A DNA stretch of 63,010 bases from Nitrospirota bacterium (GCA_004321925.1 SCQH01000096.1:1-63010); one strand, 5' to 3'; positions 27,233 through 36,393 are shown, numbered from the stretch's first letter. Notes: generated by a model not told the origin, from the sequence alone. Program-made: numbers and translations.

Positions 27233-28383
27233 TTTTCTAACCTCTTTATATGATTTTCTGCTGTCTCACGCGCCCACCGGTCCGCCTCGAGCACTGCCTC
27301 GAGGGACGAGCCCCGGTTCACCGCGTGTTTGTCGATGGTCTTTCTGATCACTGACGGGATATCGTTAAATCCGATGCGGCTGCCGAGGAAGGCATGGACA
27401 GCCGCCTCGTTCGAGGCATTCAGCACGCAGGGCATGGTGCCGCCCTCCCTGAGCGTGCGATAGGCATACGAAAGGCAGGGGAAGGTCTTATGGTCCGGTT
27501 TCTTAAAGGTAAGCGTTTCTATCTCATGGAGCTTCAGACCACCGATGGGGTCCTCCACCCGGTCGGGATACGAGAGGGCATAGGCTATCGGCCCGCGCAT
27601 GTCCGGCATCGACAGCTGGGCAAGACAGCTTCTGTCCTTGAACTCGACCAGGGAATGGACAATGCTCTGCGGATGGATCAGCACGTCAATTGCCTCGGGT
27701 TTCATATTAAAAAGCCAGCGCGCCTCGATGACCTCGAGCCCCTTGTTCATCAGCGTTGCAGAGTCTATGGAGATCTTTCTGCCCATGCTCCAGTTGGGAT
27801 GCTTCAGCGCCTCCCGGGCAGTAATATTGGCCAGCTCCTTTTGGGTCCTGTTCACAAAGGGGCCTCCGGAGGCGGTCAGGATGATCCTCCTCACCTCAGA
27901 CGGCCGGTGACTGCCGATGCACTGGAAGACGGCCGAATGTTCACTGTCGACCGGGATGATCCGCACCCGGTTCTTCAGCGCCTTCTTCATGACGATCTCC
28001 CCGGCCATGACCAGGGACTCCTTGTTCGCAAGCCCGACCGTCTTTCCGGCCTCGATCGCAGCGATGGTCGGGATAAGACCGGCCGCCCCGACAATGGAGG
28101 AGATGACGAAATCGGCTTTATGGTATGCGGCCACCTCTTTGATGCCGCCGGGACCTGAGAGGATATCTATGTTCTTGACCTTCTTGCTCAGGGCATCGGC
28201 CGTCTTTTTGTCGGCAACGGCAACGACCTCAGGTCTGAAGGCCCTGATCTGTTTTTCAAAAAGGGCTATGTTCCTGCCTGCGGTCAGGGCAATGACCTTA
28301 AAGGCATGCCGGTTATTTGCGATGACATCGAGACTGCTGCGGCCAATGGAGCCCGTTGCCCCGAGGATGGTGATTTTTTTCAT
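27229..28383 (-). CDS. dxr: 1-deoxy-D-xylulose 5-phosphate reductoisomerase
   Basis: Second step of the MEP isoprenoid pathway: DXP to MEP with NADPH. 384 residues from this ATG: nucleotide-binding GATGSIGRSS (8-17), catalytic metal site in IPVDSEHSAVFQC and the substrate loop SGGPF. The frame extends 37 codons upstream into the intergenic space, but the protein family begins at MKKITILGATG. No Shine-Dalgarno sequence is present; a TATAAT box lies seven nt before the ATG. Confidence 0.95.
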   Translation of the reverse strand: MKKITILGATGSIGRSSLDVIANNRHAFKVIALTAGRNIALFEKQIRAFRPEVVAVADKKTADALSKKVKNIDILSGPGGIKEVAAYHKADFVISSIVGAAGLIPTIAAIEAGKTVGLANKESLVMAGEIVMKKALKNRVRIIPVDSEHSAVFQCIGSHRPSEVRRIILTASGGPFVNRTQKELANITAREALKHPNWSMGRKISIDSATLMNKGLEVIEARWLFNMKPEAIDVLIHPQSIVHSLVEFKDRSCLAQLSMPDMRGPIAYALSYPDRVEDPIGGLKLHEIETLTFKKPDHKTFPCLSYAYRTLREGGTMPCVLNASNEAAVHAFLGSRIGFNDIPSVIRKTIDKHAVNRGSSLEAVLEADRWARETAENHIKRLEK

Positions 28384-28390
28384 GTCTTTT

Positions 28391-28396
28391 ATTATA
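28391..28396 (-). promoter_or_regulatory. Candidate -10 box of dxr, leaderless-type spacing
   Basis: TATAAT on the minus strand, seven nt before the dxr ATG, with no recognisable -35 box. It may drive the dxr-rseP-ybgC-NUDIX-hldE-mfd chain. Confidence 0.4.
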
Positions 28397-28423
28397 CAAA
28401 ATAGGCGGAGGATTAATCTCCGC

Positions 28424-29833
28424 TCAGGAAATCCGGACAGACAGTCTCTTTGCGAGCTCCAGGGCCTCCTGACGGGTAGTGACCTCCCCATCATCCTGCG
28501 CGTCCATCAGTTGGTCAAGCACCCTGCCGATATCCGGCCCGGCTGACATGCCCATTCCGATCAGGTCGCTCCCGGTCACCAGCGGGGCTTTTTCAAGCCC
28601 TGCCCTGATCTCTTCAAAATATCTCCTGACGCTCCTCTTCGACCAGTCGATATGGTTCAGCCGGTATTCCTCTGTAGAGTCCGGGCCGCGGATGGACATC
28701 ACGTCCGCCATGCCGAGGATGATCGCAGGGATCGCGTCGTCCTTCACCCTCCGGAACCATTTCATCTGCGTTAAAGGCTTTGCCCTGCCCGATGCAAGGG
28801 TCAGGATATACAGATGTTCGGCAACGAGGAGCCTCAGAAGGCCGGTGTCCCTGAGCGACATCTTCATCTTCCGGGCCACTGCCTCCAGCATTACAGCCCC
28901 CTTTTCGTCATGCCCGTAAAAACTGATCCGTCCGTTTGCAGAGTCAGTATTCCTGGTGGCCGGTTTGCCAAGGTCATGCAGGAGCGCGGCCAGTTTCAGA
29001 AGCGGCAGCCTGTCCGCAGAGGCGAGGTTCTCTGAAACATCGCCCGTTCTGTCCCCGAAATAATCAGGGAGATCCTTGATGATATTCTCCGCCTGCTGCA
29101 GCACCAGCAGGGAATGCCGCCAGACGTCCAGATGATGGTAGCCGTTCTGCCTGCAGGTCTTCATCGGGACTATCTCGGGGAAGATGATCTCGAGGATGCC
29201 GAGGTCGTCCATCTGCAGGACGAACCGGCTGCTTTCCGGCGTGGCCAGAATCTGCAGCAGTTCGCCCATGATGCGCTCGGCAGACACATCCCCGAGCATC
29301 GGGGCCCTGAGCTTCATCTCCGTCAGGGTTCCCGGTTCTATCTCGTAGCCATACAGGGCCGCAAACCGCACAGCGCGCAGTATTCTCAGGGGGTCTGCAG
29401 CAAACGCCTCTTCAGCGACCATCCTGACCACCCTGTCTTTTATATCAGCGGCACCCCGGGCCGGGTCGATGGCCTCTCCAATACCGCCGTCCTGATCGAC
29501 GCCCATCGCGATGGCGTTGATCGTGAAGTCCCTCTGCATGAGGTCGTCATGGATGGAACTGCCCCTCATCTCCGTTATATCGAGATAGGTGCCGTCATCC
29601 CGGTCAATGACCCTGTAGCAGGGCTGGTGCGGCTTTTTCTCAAGAACGACCAGCGCAGCCTTTTTCCCAGCGGCGAGCCCCGCGGCAAATCTTTCAGCCC
29701 CCCGGCAGACCAGATCCATATCCTTTGGAACACGCCCCATCACCAGGTCGCGCACCGTCCCCCCGACAAGATACAGCTCCGGGACCTGCTCCGGACCGGC
29801 GTGAAGCCAGTTCTTTAAAAGCAAGGTGCGCAT
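28424..29833 (-). CDS. cca: CCA-adding enzyme / poly(A) polymerase family with HD domain
   Basis: tRNA nucleotidyltransferase-family protein of 469 residues. Head domain: GGTVRD (24-29) and catalytic DMDL (38-41). Neck: ADPLRILRAVRFAALYGYEI. A C-terminal HD domain contains LAALLHDLGKP. It could be a full CCA enzyme, or the CC- or A-adding member of a split pair; sequence reading alone cannot decide. It is separated from dxr by 40 nt with a possible new promoter between them. Confidence 0.88.
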   Translation of the reverse strand: MRTLLLKNWLHAGPEQVPELYLVGGTVRDLVMGRVPKDMDLVCRGAERFAAGLAAGKKAALVVLEKKPHQPCYRVIDRDDGTYLDITEMRGSSIHDDLMQRDFTINAIAMGVDQDGGIGEAIDPARGAADIKDRVVRMVAEEAFAADPLRILRAVRFAALYGYEIEPGTLTEMKLRAPMLGDVSAERIMGELLQILATPESSRFVLQMDDLGILEIIFPEIVPMKTCRQNGYHHLDVWRHSLLVLQQAENIIKDLPDYFGDRTGDVSENLASADRLPLLKLAALLHDLGKPATRNTDSANGRISFYGHDEKGAVMLEAVARKMKMSLRDTGLLRLLVAEHLYILTLASGRAKPLTQMKWFRRVKDDAIPAIILGMADVMSIRGPDSTEEYRLNHIDWSKRSVRRYFEEIRAGLEKAPLVTGSDLIGMGMSAGPDIGRVLDQLMDAQDDGEVTTRQEALELAKRLSVRIS

Positions 29834-30111
29834 GATTAATAATGAACTTCTGCCACGACAGTGTCAACAGTGGAGAGCAGGGACACAAAGAAAAAAGGAC
29901 ATCGGATCACGACGAAAGCCAGTCCTCAAATACTTCCCGAAGCTTACCAGATACGGTTTTTGAGTAATGAAGGGTTACTCACGGAAGCCAACAGATTCGA
30001 ACGTCGTTATCTTAAATAGAGGGTTCAAACAGAAGTCTTCATGCTGGCATCCTATTCCCCTCGTTCTCAAAACCTGTGATTTATCTTTCAAGTATGCCAC
30101 GAAATACTCGT
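29834..30111. other. Gene-free stretch before higBA
   Basis: About 280 bp of more AT-rich DNA with no credible coding frame. It contains a short hairpin (GAGTAA...TTACTC near 29963-29982). On the minus strand near 30000 a T-arm-like sequence (TTCGAATC between weakly pairing arms) occurs, but no tRNA can be completed around it. It may be the boundary of an inserted segment. Confidence 0.4.
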
Positions 30112-30153
30112 TTGACATGGCATATCGTACAATGATAGTATCATATTATGATA
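30112..30153 (+). promoter_or_regulatory. higBA promoter and operator
   Basis: -35 TTGACA (30112-30117), 16-nt spacer, -10 GATAGT (30134-30139). A perfect dyad ATGATA-G-TATCAT (30132-30144) covers the -10 box. A third half-site ATGATA (30148-30153) includes the higB start codon. This suits autorepression by the HigA antitoxin. No ribosome site precedes higB. Confidence 0.6.
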
Positions 30154-30435
30154 GTGTCGTTCAGGGATGAAGAAACGGAGCTGGTATGGCGTGGGAATTT
30201 CTCGAAAAGGATTAAGCTGCCCACTATTCTTCATAATCTGGCAAGACGAAAGCTTAGGATGATAGCGGCTGCTACTGCGCTGGAAATCCTGAGAGTGCCG
30301 CCTAATAATAGACTAGAGCGCTTAAGCGGCAGCAGAGGAGGGCAGTGGAGTATTCGTATCAATGACCAATGGCGCATTTGCTTCCGATGGCAAGATGGAA
30401 GCGCCCATGAGGTAGAGATAACTGATTATCATTAA
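30148..30435 (+). CDS. higB: HigB-type RelE-superfamily toxin
   Basis: 95-residue ribosome-dependent mRNA interferase family. The family pattern is clear: an N-terminal strand MIVSFRDEET, PPNNRLERLSG and WSIRINDQWRICFRW followed by VEITDYH at the C-terminus, as in HigB/plasmid killer proteins. The basic residues and terminal His/Tyr used for catalysis are retained. It is followed 17 nt later by the antitoxin gene; toxin-first order is characteristic of higBA. Confidence 0.92.
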   Translation: MIVSFRDEETELVWRGNFSKRIKLPTILHNLARRKLRMIAAATALEILRVPPNNRLERLSGSRGGQWSIRINDQWRICFRWQDGSAHEVEITDYH

Positions 30436-30452
30436 GAAGAGGTGATGAAAAA

Positions 30453-30761
30453 ATGAAACATTTGAAGAACATTCATCCAGGCGAAGTCCTGCAGGAAGAG
30501 TTTCTCGGTCCAATGGGAATTTCGGTGTACCGGCTATCAAAAGAGACAGGACTATCCCAGACGCGTCTCGGGCAAATCATCAAAGCCGAGCGGAATATCT
30601 CTGCTGAGACCGCTATCAAGATTGGTCGATTTCTGAATACTGGTCCTGAGTTTTGGATGAACCTTCAGTCGTTGTATGATATCGAGGAAGCCGAAAGACA
30701 GCATGGCAGAGAGGTCAAGGCAATCCATCCATATACTTCAGTGAGCATAGCAGCACATTGA
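30453..30761 (+). CDS. higA: HigA-type antitoxin, XRE helix-turn-helix
   Basis: 102-residue antitoxin. N-terminal IHPGEVLQEEFLGPMGIS, then an HTH_3/XRE domain (about 22-78; LSKETGLSQTRLGQIIKAERNI in part) and the HigA signature GRFLNTGPEFWMNLQ. It should neutralise HigB and bind the dyads upstream. Ribosome site AGAGGTGATGAAAAA lies in the intergenic gap. Confidence 0.92.
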   Translation: MKHLKNIHPGEVLQEEFLGPMGISVYRLSKETGLSQTRLGQIIKAERNISAETAIKIGRFLNTGPEFWMNLQSLYDIEEAERQHGREVKAIHPYTSVSIAAH

Positions 30762-30918
30762 TTCTCACGAAGCATCTCGACTCTACTCCGCCTGCCAATT
30801 ACGACCGAAAACCAACGGCCTCGATAGACTAGCCAGGGTATTAGTTATCAGGTGACATCGACACGCCGGTCGGCCCTGTTCAGTAATCAGATGTTTTATG
30901 GACAGCGTGACAGTTCAA

Positions 30919-32037
30919 TTACACCTGTGGCGTTTGCCGTCTCATCAGGACATAGGCAGAACTTAAACCCGTAAGCAGAGCAAAGACAATCATGCCCCAT
31001 TCTGATATGGTAGGTACAACTGCTGCCGCAGGAGATTGCGCTAAGACAACCTGTCCAATCTTGTTACCACTCGCTTCCACAAACCAGATATTTCCATCCG
31101 GCCCTGATGTAATTCCACGGGGAGCACTAAACGCACCAGGAACCGGATATTCAGTGATGACTCCGTCTGTTGTGATACGACCAATCTTTTTCCCCGACAA
31201 TTCCGTGAACCAGAGAGCGCCGTCCGACCCTGTCGTGATGCACCCAGGCCAACTGATTGATGTAGGGACCGGATATTCAGTGATAACGCCGGTTAGTGTA
31301 ATACGGCCAATATTGTTCCCGGCCCCTTCTGTGAACCAGAGAGCGTTGTCAGGTCCCATGGTAATGCACGTAGGCACGCTATTGGCCGTCGGAATAGGAA
31401 ATTCAGAAAATACGCCCGTAGCCGTGATGCGACCAATACTATTCCCGCCCCCTGCTCCTGTGAACCAGAGATTGCCGTCAGTATCCATCACAATTCCTTC
31501 AGGCGAGTCGTCAAGCGAGGGTATCAGGAATTCAGTGACAACCCCTCCAGTGGTGATAACTCCGATGCTATTGTTGCTATTGTTCCAGTCAGTGAACCAG
31601 AGATTTCCATCCGGCCCTGCAGTGATTGCAAAGGGAGCGTTAAAAACGTTAGGCAATGGAAATTCAGTAAGCACACCGGACGTGGTAATTCGTCCGATTC
31701 TATTAGCATTAAATTCAGTGAACCATAGATTCCCGTCCGGCCCCGACGTGATTCCACGAAGACCATTAAGGCCAAAGGGTGGAAAAGCAAGAGGAACTGG
31801 AAATTCAGTGATGACGCCTGCTGTCGTGATTCGTCCAATACTGTTGGCATTTTCTTCAGTAAACCAAAGATTACCATCCGGCCCTGCTGTTATAAAAAAA
31901 GAGCCGCTCGTGGGTGTCGGAATTGTAAACTCATTGATTGTGACAGCCTTAACCGGCGACGAAATAAACAATACTACAACAACAAAAAACATAGAGGATA
32001 ATACAGGATTTAGGCCCATGATCCGGTTGCAATACAT
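30919..32037 (-). CDS. Virginiamycin B lyase-like beta-propeller with IPTL-CTERM-type tail
   Basis: 372 residues. The signal peptide is near residues 10-32. Seven repeats of about 42 residues follow (consensus GPDGNLWFTE-x3-N-IGRITT-x-GVITEFPVP), making a seven-bladed propeller of the Vgb/SMP-30-like class. The C-terminus has a VPTISEWGM motif, a hydrophobic helix and RRQ, matching the IPTL-CTERM sorting signal (IPTLSEWG). The protein is therefore probably surface-attached via an exosortase-like system, none of which is in the window. Antibiotic lyase activity should not be assumed: the repeats are shared by many uncharacterised secreted propellers. The start is uncertain; an ATG six codons later is equally possible. 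Confidence 0.82.
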   Translation of the reverse strand: MYCNRIMGLNPVLSSMFFVVVVLFISSPVKAVTINEFTIPTPTSGSFFITAGPDGNLWFTEENANSIGRITTAGVITEFPVPLAFPPFGLNGLRGITSGPDGNLWFTEFNANRIGRITTSGVLTEFPLPNVFNAPFAITAGPDGNLWFTDWNNSNNSIGVITTGGVVTEFLIPSLDDSPEGIVMDTDGNLWFTGAGGGNSIGRITATGVFSEFPIPTANSVPTCITMGPDNALWFTEGAGNNIGRITLTGVITEYPVPTSISWPGCITTGSDGALWFTELSGKKIGRITTDGVITEYPVPGAFSAPRGITSGPDGNIWFVEASGNKIGQVVLAQSPAAAVVPTISEWGMIVFALLTGLSSAYVLMRRQTPQV

Positions 32038-32257
32038 TCTTACAATGATCTAACCTTCCACGATAGGCGAATTATTGGAACCCCTTGCCATATCCCCGCT
32101 TGCAAATCGTCATTCATAATACATTAGTGGGTAGGTGAAATCAAGAGCCGCATATGAACAAATTTCGGAAGGGTGACGTCCCTATTGCGCGACTGGACAA
32201 TCTCTTAGCTGATCCTGTCCGGCAGTAAAGACCAAATATCTGTTCCAGGAATCTTGT

Positions 32258-32650
32258 TCACACGAGCAGACTCTTAAGCTCCTTTTCCCGGACGATCGAT
32301 TCGATCTCTTTTTCAAGGATATAGGGGTCGAATGGCTTTTGCAGGAAGAAACATGCACCGGCGTCGAGAAAGGAACTCTCCACCGTATCCCAGGCGCTCA
32401 TCGCAATGATGGGAAGGTTTGCCCAGTGAGCCTTAGCCTGCTTGACGAATTCAAGGCCGTGCATTTTGGGCATCAGGAAATCTACGATGACGAGGCCATA
32501 TGATCCATGCTGGTCCATGAGCTTTAGCGCTTCAGCCCCATTGCCTGCGTAATCAGCCTGATAGCCGTTGACGACGCAAAAATCAACGAGGCATTCCCGC
32601 AGTTCTGAATCGTCTTCAACGACAAGGATCTTAAAGTTCTTTTCTGTCAT
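32258..32650 (-). CDS. Stand-alone response-regulator receiver
   Basis: 130-residue CheY-like receiver with no output domain. Acidic pocket E12-D13-D14, phosphoacceptor D57 (IVDFLMPK), S85 and K105 (QKPF) are all present, so it should be phosphorylatable. No histidine kinase is in the window. Ribosome site CAGGAG. Such lone receivers act as phosphate relays or by protein contacts; the partner is unknown. Confidence 0.9.
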   Translation of the reverse strand: MTEKNFKILVVEDDSELRECLVDFCVVNGYQADYAGNGAEALKLMDQHGSYGLVIVDFLMPKMHGLEFVKQAKAHWANLPIIAMSAWDTVESSFLDAGACFFLQKPFDPYILEKEIESIVREKELKSLLV

Positions 32651-33006
32651 CGCCGTGCTCCTGTGTACAATTCAGGCAGGGATCGGCCTGCTAGCCTTCC
32701 CTTTTCACTGAGATCGATAATTAAGGGGCTGAAGCAGCGGCGTGGCGTGGTTGTCGATAGCAAGACAATAGGCAGGTAACAGTCCGAACGATGAATGATG
32801 ATCATCTTAGCATCCCTCCCCGATGAATCTTAATCATAAAAAAGTTTGCACGACTGCCGAAAAATACTTAAACCGGTTTCGATCTGAAGGTTCTACGTGT
32901 CAGCAATGTGCCTTTGAATCCCCTGGGTAGTCTTCCCCTTCAGCTACTTGACAATATGTTAATGACTTAGCCCGTAATTGTAAAGAGAAAAATACACATG
33001 GGCTTA
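32651..33006. other. Gene-free stretch of about 350 bp
   Basis: Between the TonB receptor end and the receiver start, both on the minus strand. I see no coding frame, tRNA or strong hairpin. A TTGACA occurs on the plus strand near 32947 but has no matching -10 box and no gene downstream. Confidence 0.4.
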
Positions 33007-34875
33007 TCAGAACTTATAGCGTATCCCGCCCTCGATCCATCTGCCGGGGTTCTTCCAGTCCGAAAACATATATTGAGACGCATTGGACAGGTTGTGGCCG
33101 GTCACAAAGATATCAATACTGCTTTTATCCCGTGAAAAGACCTTCTTTGTCAGACTCAGATCGCTCACAAAGGCATATTTGCCCCCGTAGATCTGTTTAT
33201 CCATGTCCCACCGGATAAGTCTGCCCTTTAATACAGCCGTAAAGGACTTATTGTCATCATACAGGATGCCGAGGTCATAGGTCTCTGCCACGGTGCCCAA
33301 TAACTTTTCGCCGGTGACCTGATCTCTGGCCTTGACCATGCATACCCCGGCGCTGAACGAGAATTTATGTATTGGGACCGTCCTGACCTCTATCTCGAAC
33401 CCGTCCCGTTTCACCCGGCTCTTATTGACGTAGGTATAGTTCCCGTCCGGCAGCAGGCTGTATTCAAAGGCATCGGTTATCCTGTGCGAAAAAAGGCTTC
33501 CCTTTATCCGGAAATATTTTACCTCAGAGGTCTCGACCCCTGCCTCAAAAGACCGGATGCGTTCGCTCTTCAGGTCAGGGTTCCCGGTAAATCCGACCCG
33601 TGAAAATGCGGTCCCCAGTGCAGCGATATTAAATCCCCTGGCGGCAAAAAATCTGAGCAGGGTCCGCTCACTGAGTCTAACCGTAATGCCCAGGCTGGGA
33701 TCCAGAAGGTCCTGGTTCCTGAGAGAGTCATACCTGACGCCGGGCGTAATGGTAAGCCGGCCGAGAGCGATCGTGTCATTAAGATACACAGCAGACTGCG
33801 TAAACTTCTGCCTGACAAATTGAGGATCGGCCGCACCCCTGCTCTCGTCATATCCATGGTCATAATCAGCGCCTGCCGTTATTGTATGTATGCCGGCCTT
33901 TGAAGATATTTTAAGGCTTGCCCCGTCGGTCCTTTCATGGTTGCCAGCAGGGCCGGAATCGGTCAATTCGCCCAATGAACGGTATGCATTGAACGTATGA
34001 TGTCTCTTTTCCCTCAACGAAAGGTTCAATTCACTTGTGTTGCCGATGCGGTACGTCCCGGACAGGGTAAAGAAGACGGTCTCAACGTTATAATGCTGTC
34101 TCAGGTCCGGGGGGAAATATTTGAGATCAAAGGCTTCAGTTCTAATATACCAGGAACTGAACTGAAGGCTGAGCCTCTCGGTTAGCTCATACCCGAGTTT
34201 CAGATAAAGGTTATTGTCCTGCAGCCAGGTTTTGGGACCACGACCGTTGGAACCGAGATTGCCTCCGGTTGCATAGTAGGAGAACTTGCCGGCACTGCCG
34301 GAAAATTCAGCTCTCGTATCGGTGGTCCTTCTCTCTCCCAGGGATGTCGTGACCAGCCCGTCCAGTTTTGCCGGACCTCCGGATTTTGTGATGATATTTA
34401 TTACGCCCCCCAGGGATGAGCCCCATGAGGACGACGCAGGTCCTTTTATTATCTCGATCCTCGAAATATTCTGAACCGGGATCTCCCCCGCATAAGCCCA
34501 GCCCTCGACGAGATTATTCATGGTAACCCCGTCCATAATGATACGGACATGCTCATACTTGGACCCCTGAATGGAGGCAAAGAACGTTCCCCCCGGGAAG
34601 GTCAGTGTATCATGGCCGGCCCCGACAACAATATTTACCACGTCGGAAAGGGTATGGGCGTTCATCATTTCGATCTGTTGGGCTGTGACGACCGTGATAT
34701 TCTCCGCAACCTGGGATAAGGGCTTCGGAAATCTGGTAGGGGTTACGACGACATCATCCTCATAAAAGTACATGAGCAGAAATGATTCCTCTGTCTGGCT
34801 CGCAGCAAAAACAGAAGAACCAAGAACCGAAAGAAGAACGAACGCTGAAAGCAGACCTGATAACCCTTTTATCAA
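33007..34875 (-). CDS. TonB-dependent outer-membrane receptor
   Basis: 622 residues: signal peptide 1-24, a TonB-box-like start (EDDVVVTPTRFPKP), plug domain (about 45-155; TLSDVVNIV, MDGVTMNN, RIEIIKGPASSSWGSSLGG) and a 22-strand barrel ending in F. The overall pattern resembles the BtuB/CirA siderophore or corrinoid group; the substrate is unknown. The start is TTG, 16 nt after the cdsA stop with only a weak ribosome site, so it may be read through from the uppS-cdsA transcript. No cobalamin riboswitch lies in the 16-nt gap. Confidence 0.92.
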   Translation of the reverse strand: MIKGLSGLLSAFVLLSVLGSSVFAASQTEESFLLMYFYEDDVVVTPTRFPKPLSQVAENITVVTAQQIEMMNAHTLSDVVNIVVGAGHDTLTFPGGTFFASIQGSKYEHVRIIMDGVTMNNLVEGWAYAGEIPVQNISRIEIIKGPASSSWGSSLGGVINIITKSGGPAKLDGLVTTSLGERRTTDTRAEFSGSAGKFSYYATGGNLGSNGRGPKTWLQDNNLYLKLGYELTERLSLQFSSWYIRTEAFDLKYFPPDLRQHYNVETVFFTLSGTYRIGNTSELNLSLREKRHHTFNAYRSLGELTDSGPAGNHERTDGASLKISSKAGIHTITAGADYDHGYDESRGAADPQFVRQKFTQSAVYLNDTIALGRLTITPGVRYDSLRNQDLLDPSLGITVRLSERTLLRFFAARGFNIAALGTAFSRVGFTGNPDLKSERIRSFEAGVETSEVKYFRIKGSLFSHRITDAFEYSLLPDGNYTYVNKSRVKRDGFEIEVRTVPIHKFSFSAGVCMVKARDQVTGEKLLGTVAETYDLGILYDDNKSFTAVLKGRLIRWDMDKQIYGGKYAFVSDLSLTKKVFSRDKSSIDIFVTGHNLSNASQYMFSDWKNPGRWIEGGIRYKF

Positions 34876-34891
34876 AGCAGGTGCCTACCCT

Positions 34892-35680
34892 TTAAAAGAC
34901 CTTGAGGGCCAGACAGACCCAGAAAAAGACAGGACCGGCAAAGGTGACGCCGTCGATCTTGTCGAGGATGCCGCCATGCCCGGGGAAGATGATGCCCGAG
35001 TCCTTTACCCCGGCATCGCGCTTCAGCATCGACTCCACGAGGTCCCCGATGATCGTCGCCGCGCCGACGGCAAGCCCGAGGATAAGGGCCTTGACGACCG
35101 GCAGCTGCGCAACGAGGGCGTACTTTATGAGGACAGCGCCGAGGATACCGCCGAGCAGCGACCCCACAGCGCCTTCCATCGTCTTGTTCGGGCTCATCGC
35201 CTCATAGAGCTTATGCCTGCCGATGCCCTTGCCGACATAGTAGGCCATACTGTCGGCTGCCCAGACAGACCCGTAGAGAAGGATGATCCATTGAGGCGAC
35301 CGCATCACCAGATTCAGCTGAAAGGTCAGAAGCCCCGGAACGTAGACCAACCCCAGCATGACCGTAGCGATATGGAGCATGGAGGATTCAGGGTCACGGG
35401 ACAGAAAAAGCCTGAGTGCAAGGAACATCAGGGCGGCGATCAGGTAGAGGTTGAACATATTTCCGAGGGACATGAACGAGGCGACCATGAGGCCGATGCC
35501 CCAGGCAATGCCGAGATATTTCATGACCGCATGCAGCCGGAACATGGAATAGAATTCGTAAAGCCCCAGCGCGGCAACGGCCGTTATGAGCCAGCAGGAA
35601 TAGATGACCGGGAGCTTCATCACCGCCAGATATAACAGGGGGACGACGATGATGGCGATGATGAGCCGCTTAAGATGCAT
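34892..35680 (-). CDS. cdsA: Phosphatidate cytidylyltransferase
   Basis: Makes CDP-diacylglycerol for phospholipid synthesis. 262 residues with about seven membrane helices and the family signature near the C-terminus (SMLKRDAGVKDSG then FPGHGGILDKIDG). It overlaps the uppS 3' end by 11 nt. Membrane location: inner membrane. Confidence 0.95.
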   Translation of the reverse strand: MHLKRLIIAIIVVPLLYLAVMKLPVIYSCWLITAVAALGLYEFYSMFRLHAVMKYLGIAWGIGLMVASFMSLGNMFNLYLIAALMFLALRLFLSRDPESSMLHIATVMLGLVYVPGLLTFQLNLVMRSPQWIILLYGSVWAADSMAYYVGKGIGRHKLYEAMSPNKTMEGAVGSLLGGILGAVLIKYALVAQLPVVKALILGLAVGAATIIGDLVESMLKRDAGVKDSGIIFPGHGGILDKIDGVTFAGPVFFWVCLALKVF

Positions 35681-36389
35681 CGGACCTCACCGGTATCGCC
35701 CCAAAGCGCCTTTCCCTTCCCTGGAAATCACGCAGGGCGCGCACAAACTCCTCTTTATCGAAATCGGGCCAGAGGGTGTCCGAAAAATAAAGCTCCGCGT
35801 AGGCGCTCTGCCAGAGAAGAAAATTGGAGAGCCGCCTCTCTCCGCTCGTCCTGATGATGAGGTCGGGAGGCGGGATGCCGGCAGTGTCAAGGCAATCGTT
35901 AAAAGACTCTTCGGTCAGGTCTTCCGGCCTGCCGGCTGTGGTCATAAGCTTCCTGACGGCCCGGACGATCTCGTTCCTGCCGCTGTAGCTCAGGGCCGTG
36001 ACCAGGGTCATGCCGCTGTTGGAGGCGGTCTTCGCCTCGGTATCCCTGATGAGCGCCTGTATGTTCTCCGGCAGCCGCCAGATCTCACCGATCGCCCGGT
36101 AGACGATGCCCTTTTTCATAAGGTCCGCCATCTCTTTTCGCAGATAGAGCTCAAGGAGCTTCATCAGCATCGAGACCTCTGATACCGGCCGCTGCCAGTT
36201 CTCCGTTGAAAAAGTATAGAGCGTCAGGCACTTTATTCCCAGTCCGGCCGAGGTCTCGATGACCTCTTTTGCCCTTTCAGCGCCGACCCGGTGGCCCTCG
36301 ATCCGCGGAAGACCCCTCAGCTGGGCCCAGCGTCCGTTGCCGTCCATGATGACGCCGACATGTAAAGGCAATTCGCCTGAAAGACTCAC
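35670..36389 (-). CDS. uppS: Undecaprenyl diphosphate synthase
   Basis: cis-prenyltransferase making the C55 carrier for peptidoglycan and O-antigen. 239 residues; catalytic D16 in VGVIMDGNGRWA, then GHRVGAE, LTLYTFSTENW and the C-terminal RTSGERRLSNFLLWQ and ELYFSDTLWPDF. Starts four nt after the stop of the FG-GAP-like gene and overlaps cdsA. Confidence 0.96.
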   Translation of the reverse strand: MSLSGELPLHVGVIMDGNGRWAQLRGLPRIEGHRVGAERAKEVIETSAGLGIKCLTLYTFSTENWQRPVSEVSMLMKLLELYLRKEMADLMKKGIVYRAIGEIWRLPENIQALIRDTEAKTASNSGMTLVTALSYSGRNEIVRAVRKLMTTAGRPEDLTEESFNDCLDTAGIPPPDLIIRTSGERRLSNFLLWQSAYAELYFSDTLWPDFDKEEFVRALRDFQGRERRFGAIPVRSDAS

Positions 36390-36393
36390 GTTC

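Noticed and set aside
29985-30060. tRNA gene suggested by a TTCGAATC loop on the minus strand
   Set aside because: Only a weak T-arm can be formed; acceptor, anticodon and D arms cannot be completed. At most a fragment left by integration.
29967-30170. 67-codon plus-strand frame overlapping the higBA promoter
   Set aside because: It runs through the promoter and operator, has no ribosome site and no recognisable sequence.
30992-32053. Plus-strand reading frame of 353 codons opposite the Vgb-like gene
   Set aside because: Periodic antisense of the repeat region. The minus-strand frame has the signal peptide, the propeller repeats and the sorting tail.
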